From Fundicoccus_A sp052115865 (lineage in GTDB: Bacteria; Bacillota; Bacilli; Lactobacillales; Aerococcaceae), in assembly GCF_052115865.1 (NCBI RefSeq), contig NZ_JBQKME010000004.1:62001-126000 (forward strand): a DNA stretch of 64,000 nucleotides, given 5' to 3'. Under the pieces are notes generated by a model. The model was not told where the DNA came from, did not search any database, and saw only the letters and a program-made list of their open reading frames with translations. The position numbers were made by a program, and so were the translations under genes. Shown here piece by piece: positions 24,788 to 34,266 of the stretch. Every line of letters begins with the position of its first letter. Positions within the stretch are counted from its first letter, which is position 1.

Positions 24788-25552
24788 ATGCGTGTAATGA
24801 CTTTTAATATTCGCCGAGATATGGCAATAGATCCACAAAGTTGGTCTGAACGTAAAGAAAATGTGATTCGAGTGATTGAAGATTACCAACCAAAAATCAT
24901 TGGCTTTCAGGAAGTAATGAATACAATGTTTGAAGATTTAAAAGCAAAACTTTCAAATAAATACGACTATTATGGAGAGTTTCGTTCTCTGGATTCAGAT
25001 AGCGAGATGGTGCCGATATTTATTCAAAAAGATGTTTTTAGTATTGTAGATTCAGGTTCATTTATGTTGGCAGAAAATCCTGAAGAACGCTTTGCGATGG
25101 GCTGGGATGCGGTCTGCCCTCGAATTACTTCTTGGGTTGCGCTTAAAAATAAAGATAATCAATTATTCTATGTGATGAATACACATTTCGACCATATGGG
25201 AGTTGAAGCAAGAGTCCAATCCAGTCGATTAGTCCTAGAAAGATTGTCTGATTTAACACATAATTTCGATTCAACGGCTATTTTAATGGGGGATTTGAAC
25301 ACATTGCCAACAGAAAATATGATTGATAATTTGTTAGAAGCTGAAAGTTTACAAAACTCTTATGTGAAATTGGCTCAAACAACAACGACGGATTTAGCAA
25401 CTTTCCACGATTATGAAGGGAAGAGGGAAGGATTACCGATTGATTATATTTTTACCAGTCAAAATCTCCCTATAAAAGAAGCAAAAATCATCTACAATCA
25501 GTATGATGGTTTTTATCCTTCTGACCATTATCCTGTTATCGTTGATTTATAG
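24788..25552 (+). CDS. Endonuclease/exonuclease/phosphatase (EEP) family hydrolase
   Basis: A 254-residue metal-dependent phosphoesterase fold. It shows the ordered EEP motifs: MTFNIRRD near the N-terminus, GFQEV with the metal-binding Glu (about 42), NTHFDHMG (about 128-135), MGDLNTLP (about 164-171) and the final SDHYPVIV. No signal peptide or RNA-binding region is present. Substrates in this family range from nucleic acids to inositol phosphates and lipids, and this sequence does not decide among them. It is followed by a sugar kinase gene after 9 bp, which hints at a small-molecule role. Confidence 0.8.
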   Translation: MRVMTFNIRRDMAIDPQSWSERKENVIRVIEDYQPKIIGFQEVMNTMFEDLKAKLSNKYDYYGEFRSLDSDSEMVPIFIQKDVFSIVDSGSFMLAENPEERFAMGWDAVCPRITSWVALKNKDNQLFYVMNTHFDHMGVEARVQSSRLVLERLSDLTHNFDSTAILMGDLNTLPTENMIDNLLEAESLQNSYVKLAQTTTTDLATFHDYEGKREGLPIDYIFTSQNLPIKEAKIIYNQYDGFYPSDHYPVIVDL

Positions 25553-25561
25553 GAGATTAGA

Positions 25562-26935
25562 ATGGCGCAAAATATAAGCATTGATATTGGTACCACAAAT
25601 TTGAAAATGAGTTTGTTTGATGAAGATTACAAGCAAATAGATGCCGTTCACTACAGCTATCAGGACTTGGTAATTGATACAATTAAATATGAACTAAACT
25701 TAAAAGAAATCCTGGCTGCGGTTAAAGACGGCTTGAATCTATTAGTTAATAAATATCAGATAACTGATCTAGAAATATTTTTAACGACAGCCATGCATAG
25801 TATTCAACTACTAAATTCTGATATGTCTTTAGTCGGTCATGCGATAACTTGGGCCGATAGAAGAGGGGCTGACTTAGTACTAGAAAGGTCTAAAATTGAG
25901 CGGAATTTGCAGTATACAACAACGGGAACTCCTAATCATAGTATGAATCCCTTTTATAAACTTTTAGCTCTAAAAGAACAATTACCAGCGCATAAAATTG
26001 GCTCCATTAAAGATATTTTATTTTACTATTTAACGGGCCAATGGTTCATTGATGTTGCTTCTGCATCAAGCAGCGGCCTATACTCGCTGAAGGAATTTAC
26101 ATGGGATAACATCTTACTAACCGAACTAAATATCACTATGAATCAACTACCAGAAATAGAATTACCGACATATGTTGCAGAATTAACATTAGATATACCT
26201 GATTCATTACAACAAGCCAAAGTATATTTAGGAAATTCGGACGGCGTATCATCCAACTACGCCTTTGCTAACTTAACAAATGCAGCTGTCTTATCGATTG
26301 GAACTAGCCATGCTGTGAGAGTTGTAACTGAACAGGCTAAGACCGATGAAAAAACGCAAAATTTCTGCTATCAAATTGACGCTAACTATTTTTTAATAGG
26401 TTATCCTTCTAATAATGGAGCGAACGTTCTACGATGGATTTCAGAGATCTTTAATATTTCTTTGGAAGCAATAAATGAAATTATTGAATCTAGACCTGGG
26501 ATCGAAGGCGTCTTTTTCCCATTTATTAATGGGGAGCGTTCGCCCATTTGGGACGATTATATTACAGCTAGTTTTTCAAATATACAAAGAGAAAGTAATA
26601 GAGAGTCAGTTATCTACACCATGGTTTGTGGAATGGTTTTTAATATTAGACAAAATATTGAATTATTGCATAGTAAACATGCTTTTAATCGTATCGGTAT
26701 CGTTGGTGGAGCAACCAAACAAAGGGCTTTGATACAATTGATTGCTGATGCACTAAATATGGAAGTGTATGTTCCAACTACGCTACAAGCTGAAACACTA
26801 GGAACTATAAATTTGGTCAAAAACATACAAATCGAAACAAATTATGAACAAAACCAACCAAATATTAAACAAACAACTATTTTGGATAAACATTTCAGAG
26901 AGTATACAAATCAGCTGTATAAGTATCTTAATTAG
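25562..26935 (+). CDS. FGGY-family carbohydrate kinase (gluconokinase-like)
   Basis: A 457-residue ATP-dependent sugar kinase. The N-terminal phosphate-binding loop reads SIDIGTTNLKMSLFD (6-20). TTAMHSIQLLN and the following ITWADRR (about 80-102) resemble the substrate region of gluconate kinases. The second ATPase domain includes VLSIGTSHAVRV and GIVGGATKQRAL (about 379-390). The likely reaction is phosphorylation of gluconate or a related sugar acid; the substrate is inferred only from general resemblance. It is probably cotranscribed with the EEP gene and has a GGAGATTAG site. A motif copy (25748) encodes NKY in frame. Confidence 0.75.
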   Translation: MAQNISIDIGTTNLKMSLFDEDYKQIDAVHYSYQDLVIDTIKYELNLKEILAAVKDGLNLLVNKYQITDLEIFLTTAMHSIQLLNSDMSLVGHAITWADRRGADLVLERSKIERNLQYTTTGTPNHSMNPFYKLLALKEQLPAHKIGSIKDILFYYLTGQWFIDVASASSSGLYSLKEFTWDNILLTELNITMNQLPEIELPTYVAELTLDIPDSLQQAKVYLGNSDGVSSNYAFANLTNAAVLSIGTSHAVRVVTEQAKTDEKTQNFCYQIDANYFLIGYPSNNGANVLRWISEIFNISLEAINEIIESRPGIEGVFFPFINGERSPIWDDYITASFSNIQRESNRESVIYTMVCGMVFNIRQNIELLHSKHAFNRIGIVGGATKQRALIQLIADALNMEVYVPTTLQAETLGTINLVKNIQIETNYEQNQPNIKQTTILDKHFREYTNQLYKYLN

Positions 26936-26995
26936 TGGAACCCGGTTGTTATGTAGTAAATATTGGCTCCCAAGGTCAATATATTCAAAACACAT

Positions 26996-27026
26996 TAAAA
27001 CGGCTATTAATTTAGTCGTTTTTTTG
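26996..27026 (+). terminator. Intrinsic terminator after the FGGY kinase
   Basis: AAAACGGCTA and TTAGTCGTTTTTTT form a short imperfect stem followed by a T-run, 60 bp past the stop codon. Confidence 0.6.
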
Positions 27027-27085
27027 GTATTATAGAAGTTGAGCCTGTTTTATCTGAAGGTTTTTAAAGGAAGTGAAGAAAATAA

Positions 27086-28909
27086 ATGGATATAGAAAAA
27101 TTAAAACAAAGACAAAAAATGATTCGTAATTTTTCCATCATTGCCCATATCGACCATGGAAAATCGACTTTAGCTGACCGTATCCTTCAGCAAACAGAAA
27201 CAGTAGCTGATCGTGAGATGAAGAGTCAGTTGTTAGATTCCATGGATTTAGAGCGTGAACGTGGTATTACCATTAAATTAAATGCCGTTGAATTAACATA
27301 TACAGCAAAAGATGGCCAAGAATACATCTTGCACTTAATTGATACACCTGGACACGTCGATTTTACTTATGAAGTGTCACGCTCATTGGCTGCTTGTGAA
27401 GGTGCACTTTTAGTAGTGGATGCTGCACAAGGGATTGAAGCACAGACCTTAGCCAACGTCTATTTAGCAATCGACAATGATTTAGAAATTTTACCTGTTA
27501 TTAATAAGATTGATTTGCCGGCTGCAGATCCTGAGAAAGTTCAACTTGAAATTGAGGAAATTATCGGTATTGATGCTTCTGAGGCCGTTCATGCAAGTGC
27601 TAAGGCCGGTATTGGTATTACGGATATTTTAGAACAAATTGTTGAAAAAGTTCCTGCACCAATGGGAGATATTGAAGAACCGTTACAAGCTTTAATTTTT
27701 GACTCAGCTTATGATAGTTACCGTGGGGTTATTTTAAACGTTCGTATTATGAATGGAATCGTAAAACCTGGTGATAAGATTCGTTTAATGAGCAATAATA
27801 AGCAATTTGAAGTCGTTGAAGTGGGTGTCTTTTCACCTAAACCACTTGAGCGTGATTTCTTAATGGTTGGAGATGTTGGTTATATTACCGCAAACATTAA
27901 AACAATTCAAGACACACGTGTAGGGGATACTATTACATTAGCCAATAGACCTTCAAAAGTGGCCTTAGAAGGTTACCGTAAATTAAATCCAATGGTTTAT
28001 GCGGGATTATATCCAGTTGATTCGAATGATTATAACGATTTGCGTGAAGCTCTTGAAAAACTTCAATTAAACGATGCAGCTTTGCAGTTTGAAGCTGAAA
28101 CGTCACAAGCTCTAGGCTTTGGTTTCAGAACGGGCTTCTTAGGATTATTACATATGGATGTTATTCAAGAGCGTTTAGAACGTGAGTTTAACATTGATTT
28201 AATTATCACGGCACCGTCTGTTATTTATAAAGTAAGTAAGACTAACGGTGAAGAAGTAATTGTAAATAATCCATCTGAAATGCCAGATGCTACTGAAGTT
28301 GAACAAATCTTTGAGCCATATGTAAAAGCGACCATAATGGTACCTAGCGAATATGTTGGGGCAGTGATGGAGCTTGCACAAAGAAAACGTGGCGAATTTG
28401 TTAATATGGACTATTTAGATGAATACCGTGTGAATGTTATATATGAGATTCCAATGGCAGAAATTATTTATGACTTCTTTGACCATTTGAAATCCAATAC
28501 AAAAGGTTATGCATCTTTAGACTATGAAGTAATTGGATACCGTCCTTCTAAATTAGTGAAGTTGGATATCTTATTAAATGGCGATGTTATTGATGCTTTC
28601 AGTTCGATTGTACATAAAGACTTCTCATATAATCGTGGTCGTAGTTTAGTCGAAAAATTAAAAACAATTATCCCAAGACAATTATTTGAAGTGCCTGTCC
28701 AAGCAGCTATTGGACATAAAATAATTGCCCGCTCTACTATTAAGGCTTTACGTAAAGATGTTACAGCTAAATTATATGGTGGGGATGTTTCGAGACGTAA
28801 GAAATTACTTGAGAAACAAAAAGAAGGTAAGAAGCGGATGAAACAAGTGGGTAGTGTAGAAGTACCACAAGAAGCGTTTATGGCTATCTTGTCAATGGAT
28901 GATGAATAA
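27086..28909 (+). CDS. lepA: Elongation factor 4 (LepA), ribosome-bound GTPase
   Basis: Translation factor that acts on the ribosome. The 607-residue length is standard. G-domain motifs are IAHIDHGKSTLADR (19-32), the switch region ERGITIK (53-59), DTPGHVDF (about 86-93) and NKID (about 138-141). The LepA-specific C-terminal domain, with KLYGGDVSRRKKLLEKQK near the end, distinguishes it from EF-G. It is a monocistronic gene with an AAGGAAGTG site and terminators on both sides. Confidence 0.97.
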   Translation: MDIEKLKQRQKMIRNFSIIAHIDHGKSTLADRILQQTETVADREMKSQLLDSMDLERERGITIKLNAVELTYTAKDGQEYILHLIDTPGHVDFTYEVSRSLAACEGALLVVDAAQGIEAQTLANVYLAIDNDLEILPVINKIDLPAADPEKVQLEIEEIIGIDASEAVHASAKAGIGITDILEQIVEKVPAPMGDIEEPLQALIFDSAYDSYRGVILNVRIMNGIVKPGDKIRLMSNNKQFEVVEVGVFSPKPLERDFLMVGDVGYITANIKTIQDTRVGDTITLANRPSKVALEGYRKLNPMVYAGLYPVDSNDYNDLREALEKLQLNDAALQFEAETSQALGFGFRTGFLGLLHMDVIQERLEREFNIDLIITAPSVIYKVSKTNGEEVIVNNPSEMPDATEVEQIFEPYVKATIMVPSEYVGAVMELAQRKRGEFVNMDYLDEYRVNVIYEIPMAEIIYDFFDHLKSNTKGYASLDYEVIGYRPSKLVKLDILLNGDVIDAFSSIVHKDFSYNRGRSLVEKLKTIIPRQLFEVPVQAAIGHKIIARSTIKALRKDVTAKLYGGDVSRRKKLLEKQKEGKKRMKQVGSVEVPQEAFMAILSMDDE

Positions 28910-28922
28910 ATAAATTAATATG

Positions 28923-28958
28923 GATGTTTTGATTATTCAGAACATCTTCTTTTTTTGT
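28923..28958 (+). terminator. Intrinsic terminator after lepA
   Basis: GATGTTTTGA and TCAGAACATC (28923-28946) form a stem around TTAT, followed by TTCTTTTTTTG. Confidence 0.8.
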
Positions 28959-28994
28959 ATACGGTTGAACTATGGATTAAATTAGGAGGAAAAA

Positions 28995-30713
28995 ATGTTT
29001 AGAGAATTTTATCAATACTATAAACCTTATAAACGCCTATTTATTATTGACTTTACTTGTGCGGTTGTTTCAGCCATATTAGAATTATTTTTCCCAATAG
29101 CTGTTAATTATGTAATTGACCAGGTGTTACCAGATGGAACTTTAAAAACAATTGCGATGTTTAGTGTTATGTTATTAGCTTTATATTTATTTAATGCGAC
29201 CTTAAATTATATTGTCGTAGCTCTAGGTCACCGTTTAGGGATTAATATTGAAACAGATATGCGTCGTGAGTTGTTTGCGCATTTTCAAGATCAATCCTAT
29301 TCTTACTTTGATGAAGTAAAAACGGGTGAACTGATGACACGTTTAACAAATGATTTATTTGAAGTCAGTGAATTAGCTCACCATGGTCCGGAAGATGTAT
29401 TTATTACGATTATGACCTTAGTGGGATCATTCATGTTGATGATGAATGTTCATGTGCCACTGGCTATTACAACGGTTATTTTGATTCCTTTATTAGCTGT
29501 AGCTTTAGCTTATTTTAACCGTCAAATGATGGGGATTAACAAACGTATTTACCAAAATATCGGTGAATTTAATGCTGGTCTTGAAAATACCTTGAGTGGA
29601 ATACGTGTGGTTAAGGCTTTTGCGAATGAAGAACACGAAAAGCATTTATTTGAAAAAATGAACCAAGGATATCGTCAGACTAAAATTACTTTTTATGAAA
29701 CGATGGCTGCCAGTTCAACGTTTAATTATTTATTAGTGCGTTTAATTAATTTGTTTGCCTTTATCGCTGGGTCTTACTTTACCCTAAAAGGTGATATTTC
29801 AATGGGGGACTTGGTTGGATTTATTTTATTATCCAATATTTTTGTACGTCCGATTGAAAGACTGAACGCCATGATTGAAATGTATCCTAAAGGATTTGCT
29901 GGTTTTAAACGTTTGAAAGAAGAATTAAGTCGCAAACCTGAAATTATCGATAGTGTCGATGCCATTGAAGCGCCATTATTTGAAGGAAATATCTCTTATA
30001 ATAATGTCTCATTTGGTTACAATCCCGAAAAACCTGTGTTAAAAAATATAAATTTAGACATTAAAGCAGGAGAAACAGTTGCTTTTGTAGGTCCAAGTGG
30101 GGCAGGAAAAACGACTTTAGTCAATTTATTACCTCGCTTTTATGAAATAACTAATGGAACAATTACGATTGATGGTAAAGATATCCGTGATTTCACTATG
30201 GAATCCTTACGTGATCAAATTGGGATTGTCCAACAAGATGTCTTCTTATTCGGTGGTACTATTCGCGAGAATGTTTTATATGGGCGTTTAGATGCGACGG
30301 AAGAAGAAGTGAATGAAGCAATTAGAATGTCTAAGTTAGAAGATGTGATTAGCAACTTGCCGGATGGACTTGATACACAAATCGGTGAGCGCGGTGCGAA
30401 ATTATCTGGTGGTCAAAAACAACGTCTATCCATTGCACGTATTTTCCTAAAAAATCCATCAATTTTGATTTTAGATGAAGCAACAAGTGCGCTTGACACG
30501 CAAACCGAAATGTTTATCCAACAATCACTGGATCAATTAGCAGAAGGTCGCACAACACTAATTATTGCCCATCGTCTAGCAACAATTAAACATGCTAACC
30601 GTATTATTGTGGTCACACCAAGAGGTATTACAGAAGATGGAACTCATGATGAATTAATGGCGTTACAAGGTAGTTATGCGCGCTTGTATCAAACGCAATT
30701 TGGTCCTTACTAA
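28995..30713 (+). CDS. ABC exporter, fused permease and ATPase (half-transporter)
   Basis: A 572-residue type IV ABC half-transporter that should work as a dimer. Residues 1-310 hold six predicted membrane helices. The ATPase domain carries Walker A GPSGAGKTT (about 362-370), signature LSGGQKQR (about 471-478), Walker B ILILDEATSALD (about 489-500) and the switch His in IAHR. Both ATP-site halves are intact, so a homodimer is possible; no partner gene adjoins. Substrate unknown; lipid or multidrug export is typical for this type. The start has a GGAGGA site, and ung follows 11 bp downstream, probably in the same transcript. Confidence 0.88.
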   Translation: MFREFYQYYKPYKRLFIIDFTCAVVSAILELFFPIAVNYVIDQVLPDGTLKTIAMFSVMLLALYLFNATLNYIVVALGHRLGINIETDMRRELFAHFQDQSYSYFDEVKTGELMTRLTNDLFEVSELAHHGPEDVFITIMTLVGSFMLMMNVHVPLAITTVILIPLLAVALAYFNRQMMGINKRIYQNIGEFNAGLENTLSGIRVVKAFANEEHEKHLFEKMNQGYRQTKITFYETMAASSTFNYLLVRLINLFAFIAGSYFTLKGDISMGDLVGFILLSNIFVRPIERLNAMIEMYPKGFAGFKRLKEELSRKPEIIDSVDAIEAPLFEGNISYNNVSFGYNPEKPVLKNINLDIKAGETVAFVGPSGAGKTTLVNLLPRFYEITNGTITIDGKDIRDFTMESLRDQIGIVQQDVFLFGGTIRENVLYGRLDATEEEVNEAIRMSKLEDVISNLPDGLDTQIGERGAKLSGGQKQRLSIARIFLKNPSILILDEATSALDTQTEMFIQQSLDQLAEGRTTLIIAHRLATIKHANRIIVVTPRGITEDGTHDELMALQGSYARLYQTQFGPY

Positions 30714-30724
30714 GAGGTACAACC

Positions 30725-31399
30725 ATGGAATATACGCTCATTGATTCTTGGCAAAATAAGTTGAAACAGACTTTTCAGCAACCATCTTTCCATAATTTAA
30801 CCGATTTTTTGGAAACCGAATACCAAACACAAACCATTTATCCGCCACAAGAGGAAATTTTTAACGCTTTGAATTACACGCCATTTGATCAGGTAAAAGT
30901 TTGTATTATTGGACAAGATCCCTACCATGGACCTCAACAAGCCAATGGATTGGCTTTTTCTGTTCATGCTGAAACAAAATTACCTCCCTCTTTAGTTAAT
31001 ATTTACAAAGAATTAGCGGCTGATTTACAAGAGGGAGTCCCGCAGAATGGGGATTTATCTCATTGGGCGAAACAAGGCGTCTTGTTATTAAATACTGTCT
31101 TAACAGTTAGAGCTGGACAAGCTCATTCTCACCGTGGCAATGGTTGGGAAGAAGTGACGAATGCAGTCATTCAAAGTTTAAATCAGCATCCAGAACCCAT
31201 TGTCTTTATTTTGTGGGGAAAACCTGCTCAAGCTAAAACGAATCTGATTGATTTACATAAACATGCAGTCATAAAAAGTCCACATCCGAGTCCTTTGTCA
31301 GCTTATCGCGGTTTTTTCGGTTCAAAACCTTTTTCAAAAGCCAATAAATATCTCTTGAGTTGGGGAAGAACACCGATTGATTGGGTAGGGAAAATTTAG
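30725..31399 (+). CDS. ung: Uracil-DNA glycosylase, family 1
   Basis: Removes uracil from DNA as the first step of base excision repair. Signatures: GQDPYHGPQQANGLAFS (about 61-77) with the catalytic Asp, LLLNTVLTV in the core, and HPSPLSAYRGFFGSKPFS (about 186-203), the leucine-intercalation loop. The 224-residue length is normal. It lies 11 bp after the ABC exporter gene, has an AAGAGGTAC site, and ends before a terminator at 31485. Confidence 0.96.
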   Translation: MEYTLIDSWQNKLKQTFQQPSFHNLTDFLETEYQTQTIYPPQEEIFNALNYTPFDQVKVCIIGQDPYHGPQQANGLAFSVHAETKLPPSLVNIYKELAADLQEGVPQNGDLSHWAKQGVLLLNTVLTVRAGQAHSHRGNGWEEVTNAVIQSLNQHPEPIVFILWGKPAQAKTNLIDLHKHAVIKSPHPSPLSAYRGFFGSKPFSKANKYLLSWGRTPIDWVGKI

Positions 31400-31484
31400 T
31401 CTAATTAAAAAGCTGATTATAGTATGTGAGCAGCTCCCTTGACCAACATAAAAGCTACTAATTTAAAGAAACACAACAAAAAAA

Positions 31485-31530
31485 CAGAAATCACTAATTC
31501 GTCAATGAATGAGTGGTTTCTGTTTTTTTG
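31485..31530 (+). terminator. Intrinsic terminator after ung
   Basis: CAGAAATCACT (31485-31495) and AGTGGTTTCTG (31512-31522) form the stem, followed by TTTTTTT. A copy of the decamer on the opposite strand (31535-31544) comes right behind it. Confidence 0.8.
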
Positions 31531-31553
31531 CAGTGATATTTATTTGAAGGGTT

Positions 31554-32222
31554 TTAGAGTAAAACGTACATCAAGATGACTGCAATGGTGTTATTAATGA
31601 AGTGGAAGAAAATTGAAGCGACGACATTGCGGTCGTAATCGAAATAATAACGGACTAAGACAACGGCTAATGGTAGATAAAGTAAAAAGTCTGCGAGTTC
31701 GAAGGCGTGTAGGAGGGTGAAAATGATAACCGAAAGTGCCCCCATTAACACTACGCGATTATGATTATTTTTATCGACCCAACCGATAAAGGCTTCGCGG
31801 AATACGAGTTCTTCCACAATCGGTGCGTAGATAGAAACCATGAAAAACATGATTGGAAAGGATAAGGTCGCGGACATGTCATTTAATGATTGTTGGTTTT
31901 GTAGTAAATTTTCTACGTCCATAAAGTTCATTAATACCATTAAAACGACGACACGTAACACATAAAGTAATAAATAATAGCTGATGGCTTTTAGACTGAA
32001 TTTTCCCCAACCTTCAAATTGTTCCTTGAAACGTTGGTAGTCAGCTTTTAATTGACTGCCGTAAAGTAATAAGGCGATGGCTAGTAAAATGACTGAAGTG
32101 GCGATGGTTGTTGTATTTAATGATAAATTTAATGTTTGAAATAAAATAGGTGAAACGATTAATTGGATAAGAAAATAACTCACAATCATGACAATGGCTC
32201 GTTTACCTTTTGATAAATTCAT
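31554..32222 (-). CDS. CPBP-family intramembrane metalloprotease
   Basis: A membrane-embedded glutamic-type protease of the CAAX-processing/bacteriocin-immunity family. The diagnostic motifs are EExxxR in APIVEELVFREAF, then a His in TLLHAFE and HFINN near the C-terminus. Several membrane helices surround them. The upstream ATG (complement of 32238-32240) has no ribosome binding site, whereas the second in-frame ATG at 32222 has AAAGAGGG six bases before it, so I start there (222 residues). It is divergent from the ABC-F gene. Substrate unknown; members act in prenyl-type processing or peptide immunity. Confidence 0.8.
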   Translation of the reverse strand: MNLSKGKRAIVMIVSYFLIQLIVSPILFQTLNLSLNTTTIATSVILLAIALLLYGSQLKADYQRFKEQFEGWGKFSLKAISYYLLLYVLRVVVLMVLMNFMDVENLLQNQQSLNDMSATLSFPIMFFMVSIYAPIVEELVFREAFIGWVDKNNHNRVVLMGALSVIIFTLLHAFELADFLLYLPLAVVLVRYYFDYDRNVVASIFFHFINNTIAVILMYVLL

Positions 32223-32367
32223 ATATATCCCTCTTTTCATGGTTAATCTTTATTATTATTACATAGTGTATTTTTTTAAGCAAATAATAATACTACCGTC
32301 ATTTAATCGTTTTATCATTGTCTATAAACTATGCTATAATTTAGCTATTGAATTTAGGAGACGTGTT

Positions 32368-34254
32368 ATGAAAGAATTAGTCATTGAAAATTTAAGTAAG
32401 AGTTATGGTATGAAACAATTGTTAGATGATGTGACTTTATCGATCCGAAAGGGTGATAAAGTGGGCTTAATTGGGCCTAATGGGACTGGTAAAAGTTCTT
32501 TTTTGAAAGTCATTGCAGGTCTTGATAATTATGATAATGGAATAATTTCGACCCCTAATGATTATACAATTGCCTATTTAGATCAACATCCTGAATTAAA
32601 TAAGGATTTATCGATTTTAGATACCGTCTTTCAAAGTAAAGCAAAAATCATTCAATTGGTGCATCGTTATGAGCAATTGAATCAAGAATTAGAAATGAAT
32701 CCTGAAGATCCACAGCTACAAGAACGATTTTTAAAGATAACAGACCAAATGAATCACGAGAATGCTTGGGATGCGGATATTCGAGCTAAGACGATTTTGT
32801 CACAATTAGGTTTGAAAAATTTAGATCGTAAAGTGGGTGAGTGTTCAGGTGGGGAACAAAAGCGGATTGGGATTGCACAAGTTTTAATTGAAAACCCTGA
32901 TTTACTGATTTTGGATGAGCCAACCAACCATTTAGATGTGGCTTCTGTTCAGTGGTTAGAAAAATATTTAGCTGTTTTTCAAGGCGCGCTCATTTTAGTG
33001 ACGCATGATCGTTACTTCTTGTCTAATGTCGTGAATAAAATAATTGAACTGCGTTTTGGTAAACTGACAACTTATGAAGGAAATTACGAAAGTTATTTAA
33101 CCAAGCGTGCAGAAAACGCTGTGATAAATGAAAAAATGCAACAAAAAGAAGACCAGTTATTTAAACAAGAATTGGCTTGGATGCGAAAAGGAGCAAAAGC
33201 TAGAACTACCAAACAACAAGCTCGGATTGATCGCTTTGAAGAAGTAAAATCTTCGATTGAAAATCGTAATCAACAAGCTTCCGATATTGATTTTAACTTT
33301 AATCAACAACGTATTGGAAAACAAATTATTGAGTTGGAAGACATTTCGGTTGATATTAACCAACAAAAGGTCATCGAAAATTTTACGAAATCATTCGTTA
33401 AAGGTGACCGTATAGGTATTATTGGAGAAAATGGTGTTGGTAAAACCACCTTATTAAATACCATTGCTGGCTACCATCCGATTAGTTCTGGGACGTACAA
33501 CATTGGACAAACCGTTAATATTGCTTATTACCGTCAACTCGACCAAGATTTACCGGGTGATATGCGGGTTTTAGCTTATTTGACTCAAGTAGCGGATAAT
33601 TTTAAGCGGCCGGATGGTTCAACCGCTTCTGCGGCCCAAATGTTAGAGCAGTTTAATTTTCCAAGGGAGTCACATGGAACTGAAATTAGTCGTTTGTCCG
33701 GTGGAGAAAGAAGACGGTTATATTTATTGTCCTTATTAATTCAAGAACCAAATGTTTTGATTTTGGATGAGCCGACGAATGATTTGGATATTGATACTTT
33801 GACGGTATTGGAAGATTATATTTTAAATTTCCAAGGCGTAGTTTTTGCAGTGTCGCATGATCGTTATTTTTTAGATAAAACGGTCGATCAATTGTTAGAA
33901 TTGCAAGGCGATGGAAAATTTGAGTTCTACTGGGGTAATTATACTGATTATTTAGACACACAATCAGTAATGTTAGCGGAAGAATCTAAAGCTGCCGTTA
34001 GGAAAGAAATTCCTGAAGTTAAAGAGAAACCAAAAGCCAAACGGATGACCTATTTTGAAAAACAAGAATGGGCAACGATTCAAGAAGACATTGAAAAAAT
34101 AGAAGCAGAGATTGATGACATCCAGGAAGAAATGTCACAAATCACATCTGATGCTGTAAGGCTCATTGAATTAAACGAACAGTTAGAAGCAAAAGATGAG
34201 TCGTTACTACATCTATATGAACGTTATGAATATCTAAGCGAGTTAAGCGAATAA
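32368..34254 (+). CDS. ABC-F family ATPase, Uup/YfmR-like
   Basis: A 628-residue soluble protein with two ABC ATPase domains and no membrane segment, so not a transporter. Domain 1 has GPNGTGKSS (Walker A), CSGGEQKR and LLILDEPTNHLD; domain 2 has GENGVGKTT, LSGGERRR and LILDEPTNDLD. Between them is the basic P-site linker rich in Lys/Arg (AWMRKGAKARTTKQQARID). The C-terminal coiled coil (about 560-628) marks the Uup/YfmR branch, which relieves stalled ribosomes. The frame is open 60 codons further upstream, but that region overlaps the divergent gene; ATG 32368 with GGAGACG is the natural start. Confidence 0.88.
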   Translation: MKELVIENLSKSYGMKQLLDDVTLSIRKGDKVGLIGPNGTGKSSFLKVIAGLDNYDNGIISTPNDYTIAYLDQHPELNKDLSILDTVFQSKAKIIQLVHRYEQLNQELEMNPEDPQLQERFLKITDQMNHENAWDADIRAKTILSQLGLKNLDRKVGECSGGEQKRIGIAQVLIENPDLLILDEPTNHLDVASVQWLEKYLAVFQGALILVTHDRYFLSNVVNKIIELRFGKLTTYEGNYESYLTKRAENAVINEKMQQKEDQLFKQELAWMRKGAKARTTKQQARIDRFEEVKSSIENRNQQASDIDFNFNQQRIGKQIIELEDISVDINQQKVIENFTKSFVKGDRIGIIGENGVGKTTLLNTIAGYHPISSGTYNIGQTVNIAYYRQLDQDLPGDMRVLAYLTQVADNFKRPDGSTASAAQMLEQFNFPRESHGTEISRLSGGERRRLYLLSLLIQEPNVLILDEPTNDLDIDTLTVLEDYILNFQGVVFAVSHDRYFLDKTVDQLLELQGDGKFEFYWGNYTDYLDTQSVMLAEESKAAVRKEIPEVKEKPKAKRMTYFEKQEWATIQEDIEKIEAEIDDIQEEMSQITSDAVRLIELNEQLEAKDESLLHLYERYEYLSELSE

Positions 34255-34266
34255 GGGGTGTAAATA

